Source: Mycobacteriales bacterium (GTDB lineage Bacteria > Actinomycetota > Actinomycetes > Mycobacteriales > CADCTP01). From it: DNA of 32,291 bases. A program made the translations under genes and the position numbers. Positions 23,069-31,250 of the stretch are shown here, in pieces. Within the stretch, counting starts at the first letter, position 1; the number at the start of each line of letters is the position of its first letter. The stretch is from assembly GCA_035995165.1 (NCBI GenBank), contig DASYKU010000004.1, forward strand, positions 1 through 32,291, read 5' to 3'. The notes under the pieces were generated by a model. It had not been told where the DNA came from and searched no databases. It saw only the letters and a list, made by a program, of their open reading frames with translations.

Positions 23069-24319
23069 ATGGGCACCTATCCGCTGCTGCTGGAGCTGGC
23101 CGGCCGCCGCGTCGTCGTGGTCGGCGGCGGCGCCGTCGCGCTGCGCCGGGTGACCGGGCTGCGGGCGGCCGGAGCCTCGGTCGCCGTCGTCGCCCCGGTG
23201 GTGTCGCCGGAGATCACAGAACTGTCAGAGGTCGCTGTTTCACTCCGCGGCTATGAGGACGGAGATCTCGCCGGCGCCTGGCTGGCCCACGCCTGCACGG
23301 ACGATCCGGTGGTGAACGCGGCCGTCGCCGCGGAGGCGGCCCGGCTGCGGATCCCGTGCGTACGGGCCGACGACCCGGCCGGCGGCTCGGCCCGGACGCC
23401 CGCGGTGGCCCGGACCGGCGACCTGGTCGTCGCGGTCGGCTCGGCCGGCGACCCCGACCCGGGCCGGGTGCGCGCGGTCCGGGACGCGGTCGCGCTGCTG
23501 CTGGAGACCGGCGAGCTGCCGCTGCGGCGGCGCCGGTCCGGGCCCGGGCGGGTCGCCCTGGTCGGCGGCGGGCCGGGCGCGCCGGGGCTGATCACCGTCC
23601 GGGGCCGGCGGCTGCTGGCCGAGGCCGACGTGGTCGTGGTCGACCGGCTCGCGCCGCGGGCCCTGCTGGACCGGCTCGACCCGGACGTCGAGGTCGTCGA
23701 CGTGGGCAAGACGCCGCACGGCGCCGGCCCGACCCAGGCCGACATCTCGGCGCTGCTGGTCGAGCGGGCCGGGCGCGGGCTGCGGGTGGTGCGGCTGAAG
23801 GGCGGCGACCCGTTCGTGCTCGGGCGCGGCGGCGAGGAGGTCGCGGCCTGCGTCGCGGCCGGCGTCCCGGTCGAGGTGGTGCCGGGGGTGACCTCGGCGG
23901 TGGCCGGACCGGCGGCGGCCGGCATCCCGGTGACCCACCGGGGCGTGGCGGCCGACTTCGCCGTGGTCTCCGGGCACGTCGAGCCGGGCGCGGTGCCGGG
24001 CTCGGCGCCCGGGTCGGTGATCGACTGGCAGGCGCTGGCCGACGGGCCGGCCACGCTGGTGCTGCTGATGGCCCTGGACCGGGTCGGCGCGGCGGCCGCG
24101 GAGCTGGTCAAGCGGGGCCGGCCCGGGACGACGCCGGTGGCCGTGGTCCGGCGGGCCACGCTGCCCGATCAGCAGGTGCTGGTGGCCACTCTGGACACGG
24201 TCGGCGCGGCTGTCGCCGAGGCCGGGTTGCGGCCGCCGGCGGTCGTCGTGGTGGGCGAGGTGGTCGGTCTCCGGGACCGGCTCTGGGGCGGGTCCCCGCC
24301 TCTCTCATACCCCATCTGA
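23069..24319 (+). CDS. cysG: Siroheme synthase: precorrin-2 dehydrogenase fused to uroporphyrinogen-III C-methyltransferase
   Basis: The 416-residue protein has an N-terminal Rossmann domain (GRRVVVVGGGAVALRR, about 1-150) for NAD-dependent precorrin-2 oxidation. A C-terminal SUMT domain (about 160-416) follows, with VGGGPGAPGLIT (165-176), RLKGGDPFVLGRGGEE and PVTHRGVA. It makes siroheme from uroporphyrinogen III and so serves SirA, encoded divergently. The size is close to actinobacterial CysG and smaller than E. coli (457). The ATG lacks a clear Shine-Dalgarno. The 219-base divergent gap also holds the sirA leader. Confidence 0.92.
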   Translation: MGTYPLLLELAGRRVVVVGGGAVALRRVTGLRAAGASVAVVAPVVSPEITELSEVAVSLRGYEDGDLAGAWLAHACTDDPVVNAAVAAEAARLRIPCVRADDPAGGSARTPAVARTGDLVVAVGSAGDPDPGRVRAVRDAVALLLETGELPLRRRRSGPGRVALVGGGPGAPGLITVRGRRLLAEADVVVVDRLAPRALLDRLDPDVEVVDVGKTPHGAGPTQADISALLVERAGRGLRVVRLKGGDPFVLGRGGEEVAACVAAGVPVEVVPGVTSAVAGPAAAGIPVTHRGVAADFAVVSGHVEPGAVPGSAPGSVIDWQALADGPATLVLLMALDRVGAAAAELVKRGRPGTTPVAVVRRATLPDQQVLVATLDTVGAAVAEAGLRPPAVVVVGEVVGLRDRLWGGSPPLSYPI

Positions 24320-24326
24320 CCTGGCC

Positions 24327-24344
24327 GTTCGAAACTGTTCGAAC
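24327..24344. promoter_or_regulatory. Degenerate LexA-like inverted repeat
   Basis: GTTCGAAACTGTTCGAAC contains two CGAA/TTCG arms but a shorter gap than the consensus site at 24408. It lies just after the cysG stop and 64 bases before the main box, so it may be an auxiliary LexA site or a remnant. Confidence 0.35.
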
Positions 24345-24395
24345 ACGCCCGTGCGACACGCCGGGCAGCCGTTGCGATGCGGGTCGATCCCCGGA

Positions 24396-24427
24396 TAGTC
24401 TCTTCTTGTTCGAACACGCGTTCGAAC
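24396..24427 (+). promoter_or_regulatory. LexA (SOS) box with -10 promoter element
   Basis: GTTCGAACACGCGTTCGAAC at 24408-24427 contains a perfect TCGAAC-N4-GTTCGA, the mycobacterial-type LexA site. TAGTCT (24396-24401) is a fitting -10 box immediately upstream, so bound LexA would cover the start region and block transcription of the DUF6504, HEPN, methyltransferase, dinB operon until DNA damage. Confidence 0.85.
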
Positions 24428-24524
24428 GAACCTCCCGCCGGGCGGTGCGGCCCTCGACCCCCGCGCCGCCCGGCGGGCAGGCGGACGGCACCACCCGGCG
24501 AGCCCACACGGAGGAGATCCCCAG

Positions 24525-24878
24525 ATGCGTTCGGTCCACCCGGTCCTCGAGGAGCAGGTCGAGGTCGCGCGCTCGGGCGAGACGCCCGGGCAGTTCCTGC
24601 TGCGGGGCCGGCTCTACGTGGTGCGGGCCGTGCTGGCCCGCTGGACCGAGCCCGGCGGCTGGCGCTGGTCCGGTCCGGGCGAGTTCGTCGCCGGGCCGGT
24701 CGGGGCGTCGGTCAGTGGTGTGGCGGTGATCAACTCGGTGCCGGTCGACCTGGCCGACCGGGAGCTGTGGCGAGTCGAGGCTGCGGCGGGTATGTCCGCG
24801 GCGCTCGAGGTGTTCGACCTGTGCCGGGACACCGCGGCGGACCCGCCGCGGTGGACCGCAACGCTGGTGGAGGAGTGA
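24525..24878 (+). CDS. DUF6504-family small protein
   Basis: The 117-residue protein has QFLLRGRLYVVRAVLARW, then ELWRVEAAAGMSAALEVFDLC near the C-terminus, the pattern of DUF6504 proteins that accompany actinobacterial damage-inducible polymerase genes. Function is unknown. GGAGGAG lies 8 bases before ATG 24525. It is the first gene after the LexA box and ends 4 bases before the HEPN gene. Confidence 0.72.
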   Translation: MRSVHPVLEEQVEVARSGETPGQFLLRGRLYVVRAVLARWTEPGGWRWSGPGEFVAGPVGASVSGVAVINSVPVDLADRELWRVEAAAGMSAALEVFDLCRDTAADPPRWTATLVEE

Positions 24879-24882
24879 GGAC

Positions 24883-25344
24883 ATGACCACGACGACCCTG
24901 CGGCGACTCGGTCCCTCCCGAGTGCCCTCCCAGCTGCTGCCGTCCGCGCTGGGCCTGCTCGACCAGGCCCGTCGCGGGCTGCAGGAGGCGTCGACGCTCG
25001 CGCTGCCCTCCGAGCGCTACGCGACCGCCCACCTGGCTGCGCTGCGCGGCGCGGCCGCGGTGCTCGCGGCCAAGACCCGGCCGACCGATCCCCGGTTGCG
25101 CCGCCGCCGGCCGACCAGCGCCTGGGTGCTGCTGACCGAGGTGGCGCCGGAGCTGGGGGAGTGGGCGGCGTTCTTCGCCGCCGGCGCGACCAAGCGGGCG
25201 GCGGCCGAGGCCGGCGTGACCCGGGCGGTGAGCGGGCGTGAGGCCGACGACCTGGTGCGTGACGCCGGGACGTTCCTCGCCCTGGTCGAGACCACCCTCG
25301 GCCTGGTGCCGACGCTGCCGGTCGGCGTCCCGCGGGCCGGCTGA
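24883..25344 (+). CDS. SAV_6107-type HEPN domain protein
   Basis: The 153-residue helical protein has RYATAHLAALRGAAAVLAAK with R45 and H50 spaced as the R-x4-H of HEPN domains, many of which are RNases. WVLLTEVAPELGEWAAFFAAG is typical of the SAV_6107 subgroup next to dinB. Whether it cleaves RNA is unknown. GGAGGAG overlapping the previous stop serves as its ribosome binding site. Confidence 0.8.
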   Translation: MTTTTLRRLGPSRVPSQLLPSALGLLDQARRGLQEASTLALPSERYATAHLAALRGAAAVLAAKTRPTDPRLRRRRPTSAWVLLTEVAPELGEWAAFFAAGATKRAAAEAGVTRAVSGREADDLVRDAGTFLALVETTLGLVPTLPVGVPRAG

Positions 25345-25416
25345 CCCCGTGTCTCGGCCATGGCCGGTGCTCTCGCCTACGCTCGCCAGGCTGAGCGTCG
25401 GAAGGTGGGCCCGGAG

Positions 25417-26175
25417 ATGGGCACGGAGACAGGCAGGGCCGGATCGCGGGTCCTGGCGCGGGGTGGAGTCGTGTGGTCGGTGCTCGGGGCCGAGCTCGAG
25501 CGTCGAGCGGCGTCCGATGCCGATGGGCTGGACGTACTCGACCTGGGCGGCGGCAGTGGAGTGTCGGCGGTGCCGCTGGCCGAAATGGGACACCGAGTGA
25601 CGGTGCTGGACGTGAGCGCGGACGCGCTCGCGACCCTGCAGCGCCGGGCCGCCGATGCCGGCGTGGCCGAGCGGGTCACGCCGGTGCAGGGCGACGTGGA
25701 GCGGCTGCCCGAGGCGCTGACCCCGGGTTCGTACGATCTGGTGCTCTGCCACGGGCTGCTCGAGGTGGTGGACTCGCCGGCCGACACGCTGGGGGCGGTC
25801 GCCGGGGCGCTGCGGGACGGCGGGTGCGCGAGCGTGCTGGCCGCGGGCCGGGCCGCCGCGGTGCTGGGCCGGGCGCTGAGCGGGCGGCTGGCCGACGCGA
25901 CCCGGATCGCGACCGACCCGGCCGGCCGGTGGGGCGCGGCCGACAGCATGCTGCGCCGCTTCGACACCGACATGCTGGGCGAGCTGGTCACCGCGGCCGG
26001 CCTGCGGGTCGAGGCCGTGCACGGCGTGCGGGTGGTGGCCGACCTGGTGCCGGGCTCGGTGCTGGACGGGCAGCCCGGCGGGGCCGAGGCGCTGCGGGAG
26101 CTGGAGTTCGCGCTCGCCGCGCTCCCGCCGTACCGGGACGTGGCTGCCCAGCTGCACGTGCTGGCCCGGCGCTGA
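25417..26175 (+). CDS. Class I SAM-dependent methyltransferase
   Basis: The product of 252 residues (271 if ATG 25360 is used) contains the SAM motif VLDLGGGSGVSAVPLAEMGHRVTVLDVS, motif II-like LVLCHGLLEVV, and a C-terminal half that positions a small substrate. The substrate is not evident. It sits between HEPN and dinB in the SOS-controlled run. The region 25345-25416 also contains TACGCT (25378), which could be a second promoter for the methyltransferase and dinB. Confidence 0.8.
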   Translation: MGTETGRAGSRVLARGGVVWSVLGAELERRAASDADGLDVLDLGGGSGVSAVPLAEMGHRVTVLDVSADALATLQRRAADAGVAERVTPVQGDVERLPEALTPGSYDLVLCHGLLEVVDSPADTLGAVAGALRDGGCASVLAAGRAAAVLGRALSGRLADATRIATDPAGRWGAADSMLRRFDTDMLGELVTAAGLRVEAVHGVRVVADLVPGSVLDGQPGGAEALRELEFALAALPPYRDVAAQLHVLARR

Positions 26176-26184
26176 GGAACGGTC

Positions 26185-27492
26185 GTGGGGCGTAGCCAGG
26201 CGGTCGGCCGCAGCGGGCCGCCGGCCGGACCGCCCGCCGACGACACCGGCTGCCCGATCCTGCACGTCGACATGGACGCCTTCTACGCCAGCGTGGAGCT
26301 GCGCCGGCGTCCGGAGCTGCGGGGCCGGCCGATGATCGTCGGCGGCGGGCGGCGCGGGGTGGTGCTGTCCGCGACGTACGAGGCCCGGGACTACGGGGTG
26401 CGCAGCGCGATGCCGATGGGCCGGGCGCTCGGGCTCTGCCCCGACGCGGTCGTGGTGCACCCCGACATGCCCCGGTACGCCGAGGCCTCGGCGGGCGTGA
26501 TGGCGGTCTTCCGGTCGGTCACGCCGCTGGTGGAGCCGCTGTCGTTGGACGAGGCGTTCCTGGACGTCTCCGGGGCCCGGCGGCGGCTGGGCCGCCCGGC
26601 CTGGATCGGGGAGTGGATCCGGGCCCGGATCGCCGACGAGCAGGGCATCACCTGCTCGGTCGGGGTGGCGCCGACGAAGTTCCTGGCCAAGCTGGCCTCC
26701 TCCCGGTGCAAGCCGGACGGGCTGCTGGTGGTGCCGGCCGACGGGGTGCACGCGTTCCTGCACCCGCTGCCGGTCGCCGCACTCTGGGGCGTCGGCGAGC
26801 GCACCGACGCGCAGCTGGCCGCGCTCGGGCTGAGCACGGTCGGCGATCTGGCCGCGACGCCGCTGCCGGCGCTGGCCCGGGCGATCGGCGACGCCTCCGC
26901 CGCCCACCTGCACGCGCTGGCCCAGGGCCACGACCCGCGCCCGGTCGTCCCCGACGAGCCGGACCGGTCGATCGGGGCGGAGGAGACCTTCGGCACCGAC
27001 GTCGACGACCACGAGGTGGTCCGCCGCGAGCTGCTGCGGCTGGCCGAGAAGACCGCGGCCCGGCTGCGCGCGAGCGGGCAGCACGGCCGGACCGTGAGCA
27101 TCAAGATCCGGTTCGCCGACTTCACCACGATCACCCGGGCCCGGACGTTGCCGGCGCCGACCGACGCCGGCCGCGAGGTCTACGAGACCGCCCGGGCGCT
27201 CTATGACGGGCTGGAGCTGGACCGGGCCCGGATCCGGCTCGTCGGCGTGCGGGTCGAGGGGATCGCGCCGGCCGGGGACGCGACCCGCCAGCTGGAGCTC
27301 GGCGCCCGCGAGTTCGGCTGGCGCGACGCCGACCGGGCCGTGGATCGGGCCGTCGACCGGTTCGGGGCCGGAGTGGTGCGCCCGGCGGTGCTGGTGCCGC
27401 CCACCACCCAAAATGTGGGGGCCGGACGTCGCGACACGCCCGACGTTCGGCCCGAATCCGGGCGTGTCGAGGTCTCCCAGGACCCGCGATGA
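26185..27492 (+). CDS. dinB: DNA polymerase IV (Y-family)
   Basis: The 435-residue protein has the catalytic LHVDMDAFYASVE (Asp29) and SLDEAFLDVSG (Asp122, Glu123), the steric region RPMIVGGGRRGVV, helix-hairpin-helix GVGERTDAQLAALG, and the little-finger domain ending near VGVRVEG. It performs error-prone translesion synthesis. The GTG at 26185 follows the methyltransferase by 9 bases with GAGGA upstream. The C-terminal tail lacks an obvious beta-clamp motif by eye. The LexA box upstream suggests damage induction. Confidence 0.94.
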   Translation: MGRSQAVGRSGPPAGPPADDTGCPILHVDMDAFYASVELRRRPELRGRPMIVGGGRRGVVLSATYEARDYGVRSAMPMGRALGLCPDAVVVHPDMPRYAEASAGVMAVFRSVTPLVEPLSLDEAFLDVSGARRRLGRPAWIGEWIRARIADEQGITCSVGVAPTKFLAKLASSRCKPDGLLVVPADGVHAFLHPLPVAALWGVGERTDAQLAALGLSTVGDLAATPLPALARAIGDASAAHLHALAQGHDPRPVVPDEPDRSIGAEETFGTDVDDHEVVRRELLRLAEKTAARLRASGQHGRTVSIKIRFADFTTITRARTLPAPTDAGREVYETARALYDGLELDRARIRLVGVRVEGIAPAGDATRQLELGAREFGWRDADRAVDRAVDRFGAGVVRPAVLVPPTTQNVGAGRRDTPDVRPESGRVEVSQDPR

Positions 27493-27662
27493 CCGGCCGA
27501 GGGGGTGTCCGCGACGACATCGAGCACCAGGTGAGCGTCGTCCGCCTTTCCTCGTGTGTCATCGGCTCGTATCCTCGTAGTGGCGGCCCGCTGCGCGGTC
27601 GCCATGTTGTCCCGCGGCGGTTCCCTGCCGTCGCGGTCGCACCTGTTGTCAGGAGGGGCGCC

Positions 27663-28058
27663 GTGCCGCTCTCGGACCACGAGCAGCGCCTGCTCGAGCA
27701 GATCGAGCGTGCGTTGTACGCCGAGGACCCGAAGTTCGCCTCGACGGTCAGCTCGACCGATCTGCGCACGCATGCCCGCCGCCGCGTCCGGCGCGCGATC
27801 ATCTTGTTGATCCTGGGTCTGGGCGGGCTGCTGGCCGGCGTCATGACCAGCACGATCGCGTTGGGTGTGGCCGGGTTCTGCTTGATGCTGTTCGCTCTCG
27901 TCTACGCGGCCTCGCAGTACAAGAAGGTCGCCGGCAAGCCTGACCTTCGAGTCGCGGGCCCCGACGGGAAGCCGGCCCCGCGCCGCGGCAAGCAGCGCAA
28001 GGCGCCATTCCTCCAGCGCATGGAGGAGCGGTTCCGCCGGCGTTTCGACGATCGCTGA
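27663..28058 (+). CDS. DUF3040 membrane protein
   Basis: The 131-residue protein starts VPLSDHEQRLLEQIERALYAEDPKF, then two membrane helices (about 44-60 and 65-83), and a basic C-terminal tail. This N-terminal signature defines DUF3040, widespread in actinobacteria and often found next to mraZ and the division cluster. GTG 27663 is set by AGGAGGGG four bases upstream. TATCCT at 27570 is a possible -10 element. The longer frame from ATG 27489 would prepend 58 non-conserved residues and is unlikely. Confidence 0.88.
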   Translation: MPLSDHEQRLLEQIERALYAEDPKFASTVSSTDLRTHARRRVRRAIILLILGLGGLLAGVMTSTIALGVAGFCLMLFALVYAASQYKKVAGKPDLRVAGPDGKPAPRRGKQRKAPFLQRMEERFRRRFDDR

Positions 28059-28077
28059 TCCCTGATCTTTCTCCTGA

Positions 28078-28107
28078 CGACGCCCGGCCCTTCCAGGCCG
28101 GGCGTCG
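28078..28107. terminator. 12-bp GC-rich terminator hairpin after DUF3040
   Basis: CGACGCCCGGCC (28078-28089) pairs exactly with GGCCGGGCGTCG (28096-28107), loop CTTCCA, 20 bases after the DUF3040 stop. Confidence 0.8.
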
Positions 28108-28190
28108 CCCATTCCCCGCCCACTCCCGTCTCCCTGCGAGACACGCTGGCTGCACCGGCTTCCGCCGCCCCGGCGCCGGCCCCCCCGCCG

Positions 28191-28268
28191 TGCGGGTGCC
28201 TTGGGCCGGGTGTCGGCTGTGGTGCGGGTGCCTTGGGCCGGGCGTCGGCTGTGGTGCGGGTGCTGCAG
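28191..28268. repeat. 32-bp direct repeat
   Basis: Copies begin at 28191 and 28223 (starting TGCGGGTGCCTTGGGCCGGG), with a third partial copy at 28255. The unit length is not a multiple of three, so the frame of the overlapping minus-strand gene changes at each copy, scrambling its C-terminus. Confidence 0.85.
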
Positions 28269-28883
28269 GTCACGGTGACTGGCCAGGTCCCGGGGGTCGT
28301 GCGGGTGCCGACGAGCCGGCGCCACGCGATGGCGCCGGCGGATGACGCGGTCTTCGGGTCGAGGCCCTGGGCTGTGGATGGCCGGATTTGTAGTCGACCT
28401 CGATGGAGCAGTCTGCGCCGGATGTAGTGCGGGCGGCCGCGATGGCGACGTTCCCCTGGCCGGTTGGCGGCAGGCTGACGACCGTGACCGTGAACGGCGG
28501 CGCCGGCCGTGGAATCCGGGGACGAGGCGTCGGCGCGGGTAGCCGGGTCCGGGTCGGCTTTCTCGGGGTGGCTGTGACGGTTGGTCGCGGTGGCGGCGGT
28601 GTGGCCGTCGACGGAGGCGGCGGTACCGACGTCGGCGTTCTTGTCCTGGGGAACGGCTGTTGAGCTCGACGGAGCCGCGATCGGCGGGTCGGTTCTCGTG
28701 GGAGGGGAGTCGGAGTCGAGGACTGAGGCGGCCAGGCCGCTGCCGGCACCGAGGGGTCACCAATCCGGCCAGGACTGCGCGGACGGCCGCCGCGCGGCTG
28801 GCAAGCCGAAAGCCCGGAAGGGATCCTCGGCGGAGCCCGACCACGCCAATCCCGACGATCGTCAGTCCGGCCGCGATGAGCAC
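28262..28883 (-). pseudogene. Frameshifted membrane-anchored protein with Pro/Thr-rich linker
   Basis: On the minus strand an N-terminal membrane helix (VLIAAGLTIVGIGVVGLRR, start about 28883) is followed by a Pro/Thr/Ser-rich stretch. A C-terminal domain then reads TVTVVSLPPTGQGNVAIAAA, ADCSIEVDYKSG, and STAQGLDPKTASSAGAIAW then TRTTPGTWPVTVTC. The YKSG...TPGTWPVTVTC domain is known from secreted actinobacterial proteins, but the two halves lie in different frames. One C appears missing at about 28380, where GGCC-ATCC is found instead of an expected GGCCCATCC. Codon usage suggests one or two further shifts near 28510 and 28770. The domain is recognisable, so this is a recent pseudogene or a sequencing error. 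Confidence 0.68.
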
Positions 28884-29617
28884 CCTCCTACGGAGGAAGG
28901 CCTGCCGGAGCGCCAGTTCACCGACGTAAGGCTCAGGTCTTTCCTTCCCCTCAAGCTGAGCGACACGCCATGGACGCAGGCGACGCAGCTGTCGTCGACC
29001 GATCTCCCTCGACGGGTCCCCGTGGCCCGCGCCCAGTGCGGCATGATCGGTCGTTCGGGCGAGGCAGGGTGTACGCATGGCTCGGGTCCCTGGTGGTGCG
29101 CGTCGGGCGAGGACTCAGGGCCACTGCTGCAGCACACGAGCGGCCGCGCCCGTCGTTGCCTATGGCGTCGCGAAGGGGTCGTGCTCCGAGAGGATCTTGT
29201 CCAGACGGGCCTGTCAGCGGTCCGAATGCGTGAGTAGAACTGCTCGTCCACAGCAGACCGATGACAGTCCGGGCCCCGCCCGCTGCGCGGTGGGAGAGTG
29301 CGTTTGCGTACCCAAGTCCTACCCCGCCTCGGTCATATCGGGTCATGCACCCCGCGCGCTCGGCTTACGGCATGGTGCGCGGACGGCGTCAGGATCGAAT
29401 ATGGGACACCACACACTCCCGGCCTGGCGGGCACCCGGTGACGGGCGCCCGGACCGGTGGGCACCAGTGGGCAGCACCGGCTGAACACCGGTAGGTCCTC
29501 TCCCATCAGTTGCCCATCGGTTGCCCACAGCGGTGGGCGATGTTCTGCAGTGCCTGCCCGTTCCTGTCGGCGAGGCGTCCTGCAGAGGGGGAACCGTGAT
29601 CCGTCGGGCGAGTCGCC
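28884..29617. other. Low-coding intergenic stretch
   Basis: Somewhat lower in GC than the surrounding genes. Open frames on both strands give products rich in Arg, Ser and Cys without recognisable domains or ribosome binding sites. The only structures seen are short repeats of GTGGGC/GCCCAC, the best being GCCCAC-AGCG-GTGGGC at 29523-29538. The promoter for the 29618 gene is presumably here but I could not place it. Confidence 0.55.
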
Positions 29618-30256
29618 ATGCGTAGCGTCTTTGTCGGTACGCCGGCGTTCCTGGGCCGGATCGACGGCGAGACCCGCTGTGCGTTCTGGGCTGAGGAGCC
29701 GGTCGACCATGACTTCGACCCGCTGCTGCTCATCCCGGTCGACTTCGCACTCACCCCGTCGGCGGCGGCGGCGAAGGACATCTCCTGGGCCGACGTGCAA
29801 GTCGACGACTGCTTCACCGGGCCGAATGGTGCGGTGAGCGGTTCCACCCTCGGGCCGGGCTGGCCGGAGTTGCAGCTCGGCGGTGCGGTGTACCTGGAGT
29901 CCGGATTCCGTGAGTCGTTGCCTGCCGGGCTGCGCCCCGCCTGCCCCCCGGCCGGGATGAGCGCGCAGCCGTACGAGTGCATGTCGGTCGTCTACTGGCC
30001 GGACATCGACGATCCCCGCGCCGGCAAGCGTTATGCCGGTCACTGCGCGGAGATCCTGGAGGAGCGGGGCTCACTGGCGCACGTGGCGGTCCACCCACCC
30101 GGCAAGTCGGAGCAGCCGGACGTACGGCCGGTGACGATGTGGATCGACCTCGCATCGTCCGAGCAGTGTGACGCCGGCGTCGAGAGTCTCACCACGATAG
30201 GCACCGGGGCCGCGCCCAAGCGCGGAGCGCTCTTCTTGATCAGCGGCCAGCTGTGA
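29618..30256 (+). CDS. Hypothetical protein upstream of the small-peptide array
   Basis: The 212-residue protein starts MRSVFVGTPAFLGRIDGETR and has no signal peptide, membrane helix or family I recognise. It contains several cysteines, in VDDCFTG, RPACPPAG, YECMSVV and GHCAEIL, and an acidic N-terminal half. Codon usage is normal for this genome, so it is likely real. It ends 44 bases before the first A peptide with no terminator between, so it probably belongs to the same transcription unit. The Shine-Dalgarno is weak. Function unknown. Confidence 0.65.
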   Translation: MRSVFVGTPAFLGRIDGETRCAFWAEEPVDHDFDPLLLIPVDFALTPSAAAAKDISWADVQVDDCFTGPNGAVSGSTLGPGWPELQLGGAVYLESGFRESLPAGLRPACPPAGMSAQPYECMSVVYWPDIDDPRAGKRYAGHCAEILEERGSLAHVAVHPPGKSEQPDVRPVTMWIDLASSEQCDAGVESLTTIGTGAAPKRGALFLISGQL

Positions 30257-30300
30257 CGGGCCCGGCCCGCCAGCACAGCCCCACGGACATAAGGACCATC

Positions 30301-30588
30301 ATGGACAGCACTCCTGCGCGCCGAGCCGCCGCGGCCGACCGGCCCGGCCGGCTCCGGGCGGCCGCGCTTCTCACCGCCGTCCCGATCGCCTTCACCGTCG
30401 GCGCGGCCGTCGCAACACCGTTCGGCTCCCTCGGATCAGCCCGGCCGCTCGACAGCAGTCCACACCTGACCGCGCAGACCGGTACAGCCGCGGACTGCCA
30501 CGGAACCAGGCCACGGGCCAGGCTCGCCGCCGAGGTGACCGTCTCCACGGTCGGCGCACTGAAGTGGCCCGGATGCGCGGGCGACTAG
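30301..30588 (+). CDS. Family A small peptide, copy 1
   Basis: The 95-residue peptide has a charged N-terminus (MDSTPARRAAAADRPGRLR) and one hydrophobic segment (about 20-41, AALLTAVPIAFTVGAAVA). The exported or C-terminal part has two Cys (66 in ADCHG, 92 in WPGC), with LAAEVTVSTVGALKWP between. The pattern suggests a membrane-anchored or cleaved secreted peptide with a possible disulfide. AAGGA precedes the ATG. By hand alignment about 82 of 95 residues match copy 3. No known family recognised. Confidence 0.75.
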   Translation: MDSTPARRAAAADRPGRLRAAALLTAVPIAFTVGAAVATPFGSLGSARPLDSSPHLTAQTGTAADCHGTRPRARLAAEVTVSTVGALKWPGCAGD

Positions 30589-30686
30589 TAGCTCCTCCCG
30601 AAGCTGGCCAACCCCGTCAACAGCGGTCGTGGCGCTGCCGACTCCGGTCATCCAAGCACCCGATCCTCCGGACCGAAGGAGCCACC

Positions 30687-30866
30687 ATGGAACCCGAACT
30701 CGATCGTCCCGCCTCCGCCGATGCGCCCGACACGCCGCCGCCCCCCGAGACCCGGTCGTCACATCGGCGGCGATTCGAGAGGGCCTTCAACGCGTCGGCG
30801 TTGCTCAGCACCACCGCGGTGCTCGTCGCGATCGACCCCAAGATCCCGCCGTTCAGAGCCGACTGA
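30687..30866 (+). CDS. Family B small peptide, copy 1
   Basis: The 59-residue peptide has an acidic, Pro-rich, poorly conserved N-terminal half (residues 1-30) and a C-terminal part nearly identical to the other B copy: AFN, then ALLSTTAVLVAIDPK, ending PPFRAD. The hydrophobic stretch could insert in or lie on a membrane. The variable-leader plus conserved-tail layout recalls peptide precursors, which is inference only. GAAGGAG lies 5 bases before the ATG. No known family recognised. Confidence 0.72.
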   Translation: MEPELDRPASADAPDTPPPPETRSSHRRRFERAFNASALLSTTAVLVAIDPKIPPFRAD

Positions 30867-30898
30867 CGCCAGCACAGCCCGACCGACAAGGACCATCG

Positions 30899-31165
30899 AT
30901 GGACAGAACTCCTCCGCGGCCGAGTCGGGCCCGGGCGACCGCACTTCTCACCGCCGTCCCGGTCGCGTTCGCGGTCGGCGCGGTGGTCGCATCACCGTTC
31001 GGCGCGCACGGATCAGCCGGGCGGCTCGACGGCACTCCTCGCCTGTCGGCCCAGACCAGCATGTTCGACGACTGCCACGGAACCAGGCCACAGGCCAGGC
31101 TCGCCGCCGAGGTGACCGTCTCCACGGTCGGCGCACTGAAGTGGCCCCTCTGCGGGGGCGACTAG
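30899..31165 (+). CDS. Family A small peptide, copy 2
   Basis: The 88-residue peptide lacks about seven residues in the charged N-terminus compared with copies 1 and 3 (MDRTPPRPSRARATALLTAV). It keeps the hydrophobic segment and the C-terminal DCHGTRPQARLAAEVTVS and LKWPLCGGD with both Cys. It is the most divergent A copy, so it is not merely a very recent duplicate. Its start lies 32 bases after the B1 stop. Confidence 0.75.
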   Translation: MDRTPPRPSRARATALLTAVPVAFAVGAVVASPFGAHGSAGRLDGTPRLSAQTSMFDDCHGTRPQARLAAEVTVSTVGALKWPLCGGD

Positions 31166-31250
31166 CTCGTTCTGGCGGCGGTCGGCCGACGACCAGACCG
31201 GCGTAGCCAACCGTCCGCCGTACCCCATCTGCTCTATCGAAGGAGCCACC

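Noticed and set aside
24730-27411. 893-residue minus-strand frame
   Set aside because: It is antisense to HEPN, methyltransferase and dinB, which have clear domains; the product is low-complexity His/Arg/Pro/Gly.
27489-27662. N-terminal extension of DUF3040
   Set aside because: A strong Shine-Dalgarno at 27651 and the conserved VPLSDHE start place initiation at 27663.
27201-29078. 625-residue minus-strand frame
   Set aside because: It mixes antisense dinB and DUF3040 sequence; only a short N-terminal helix belongs to the broken surface-protein gene.
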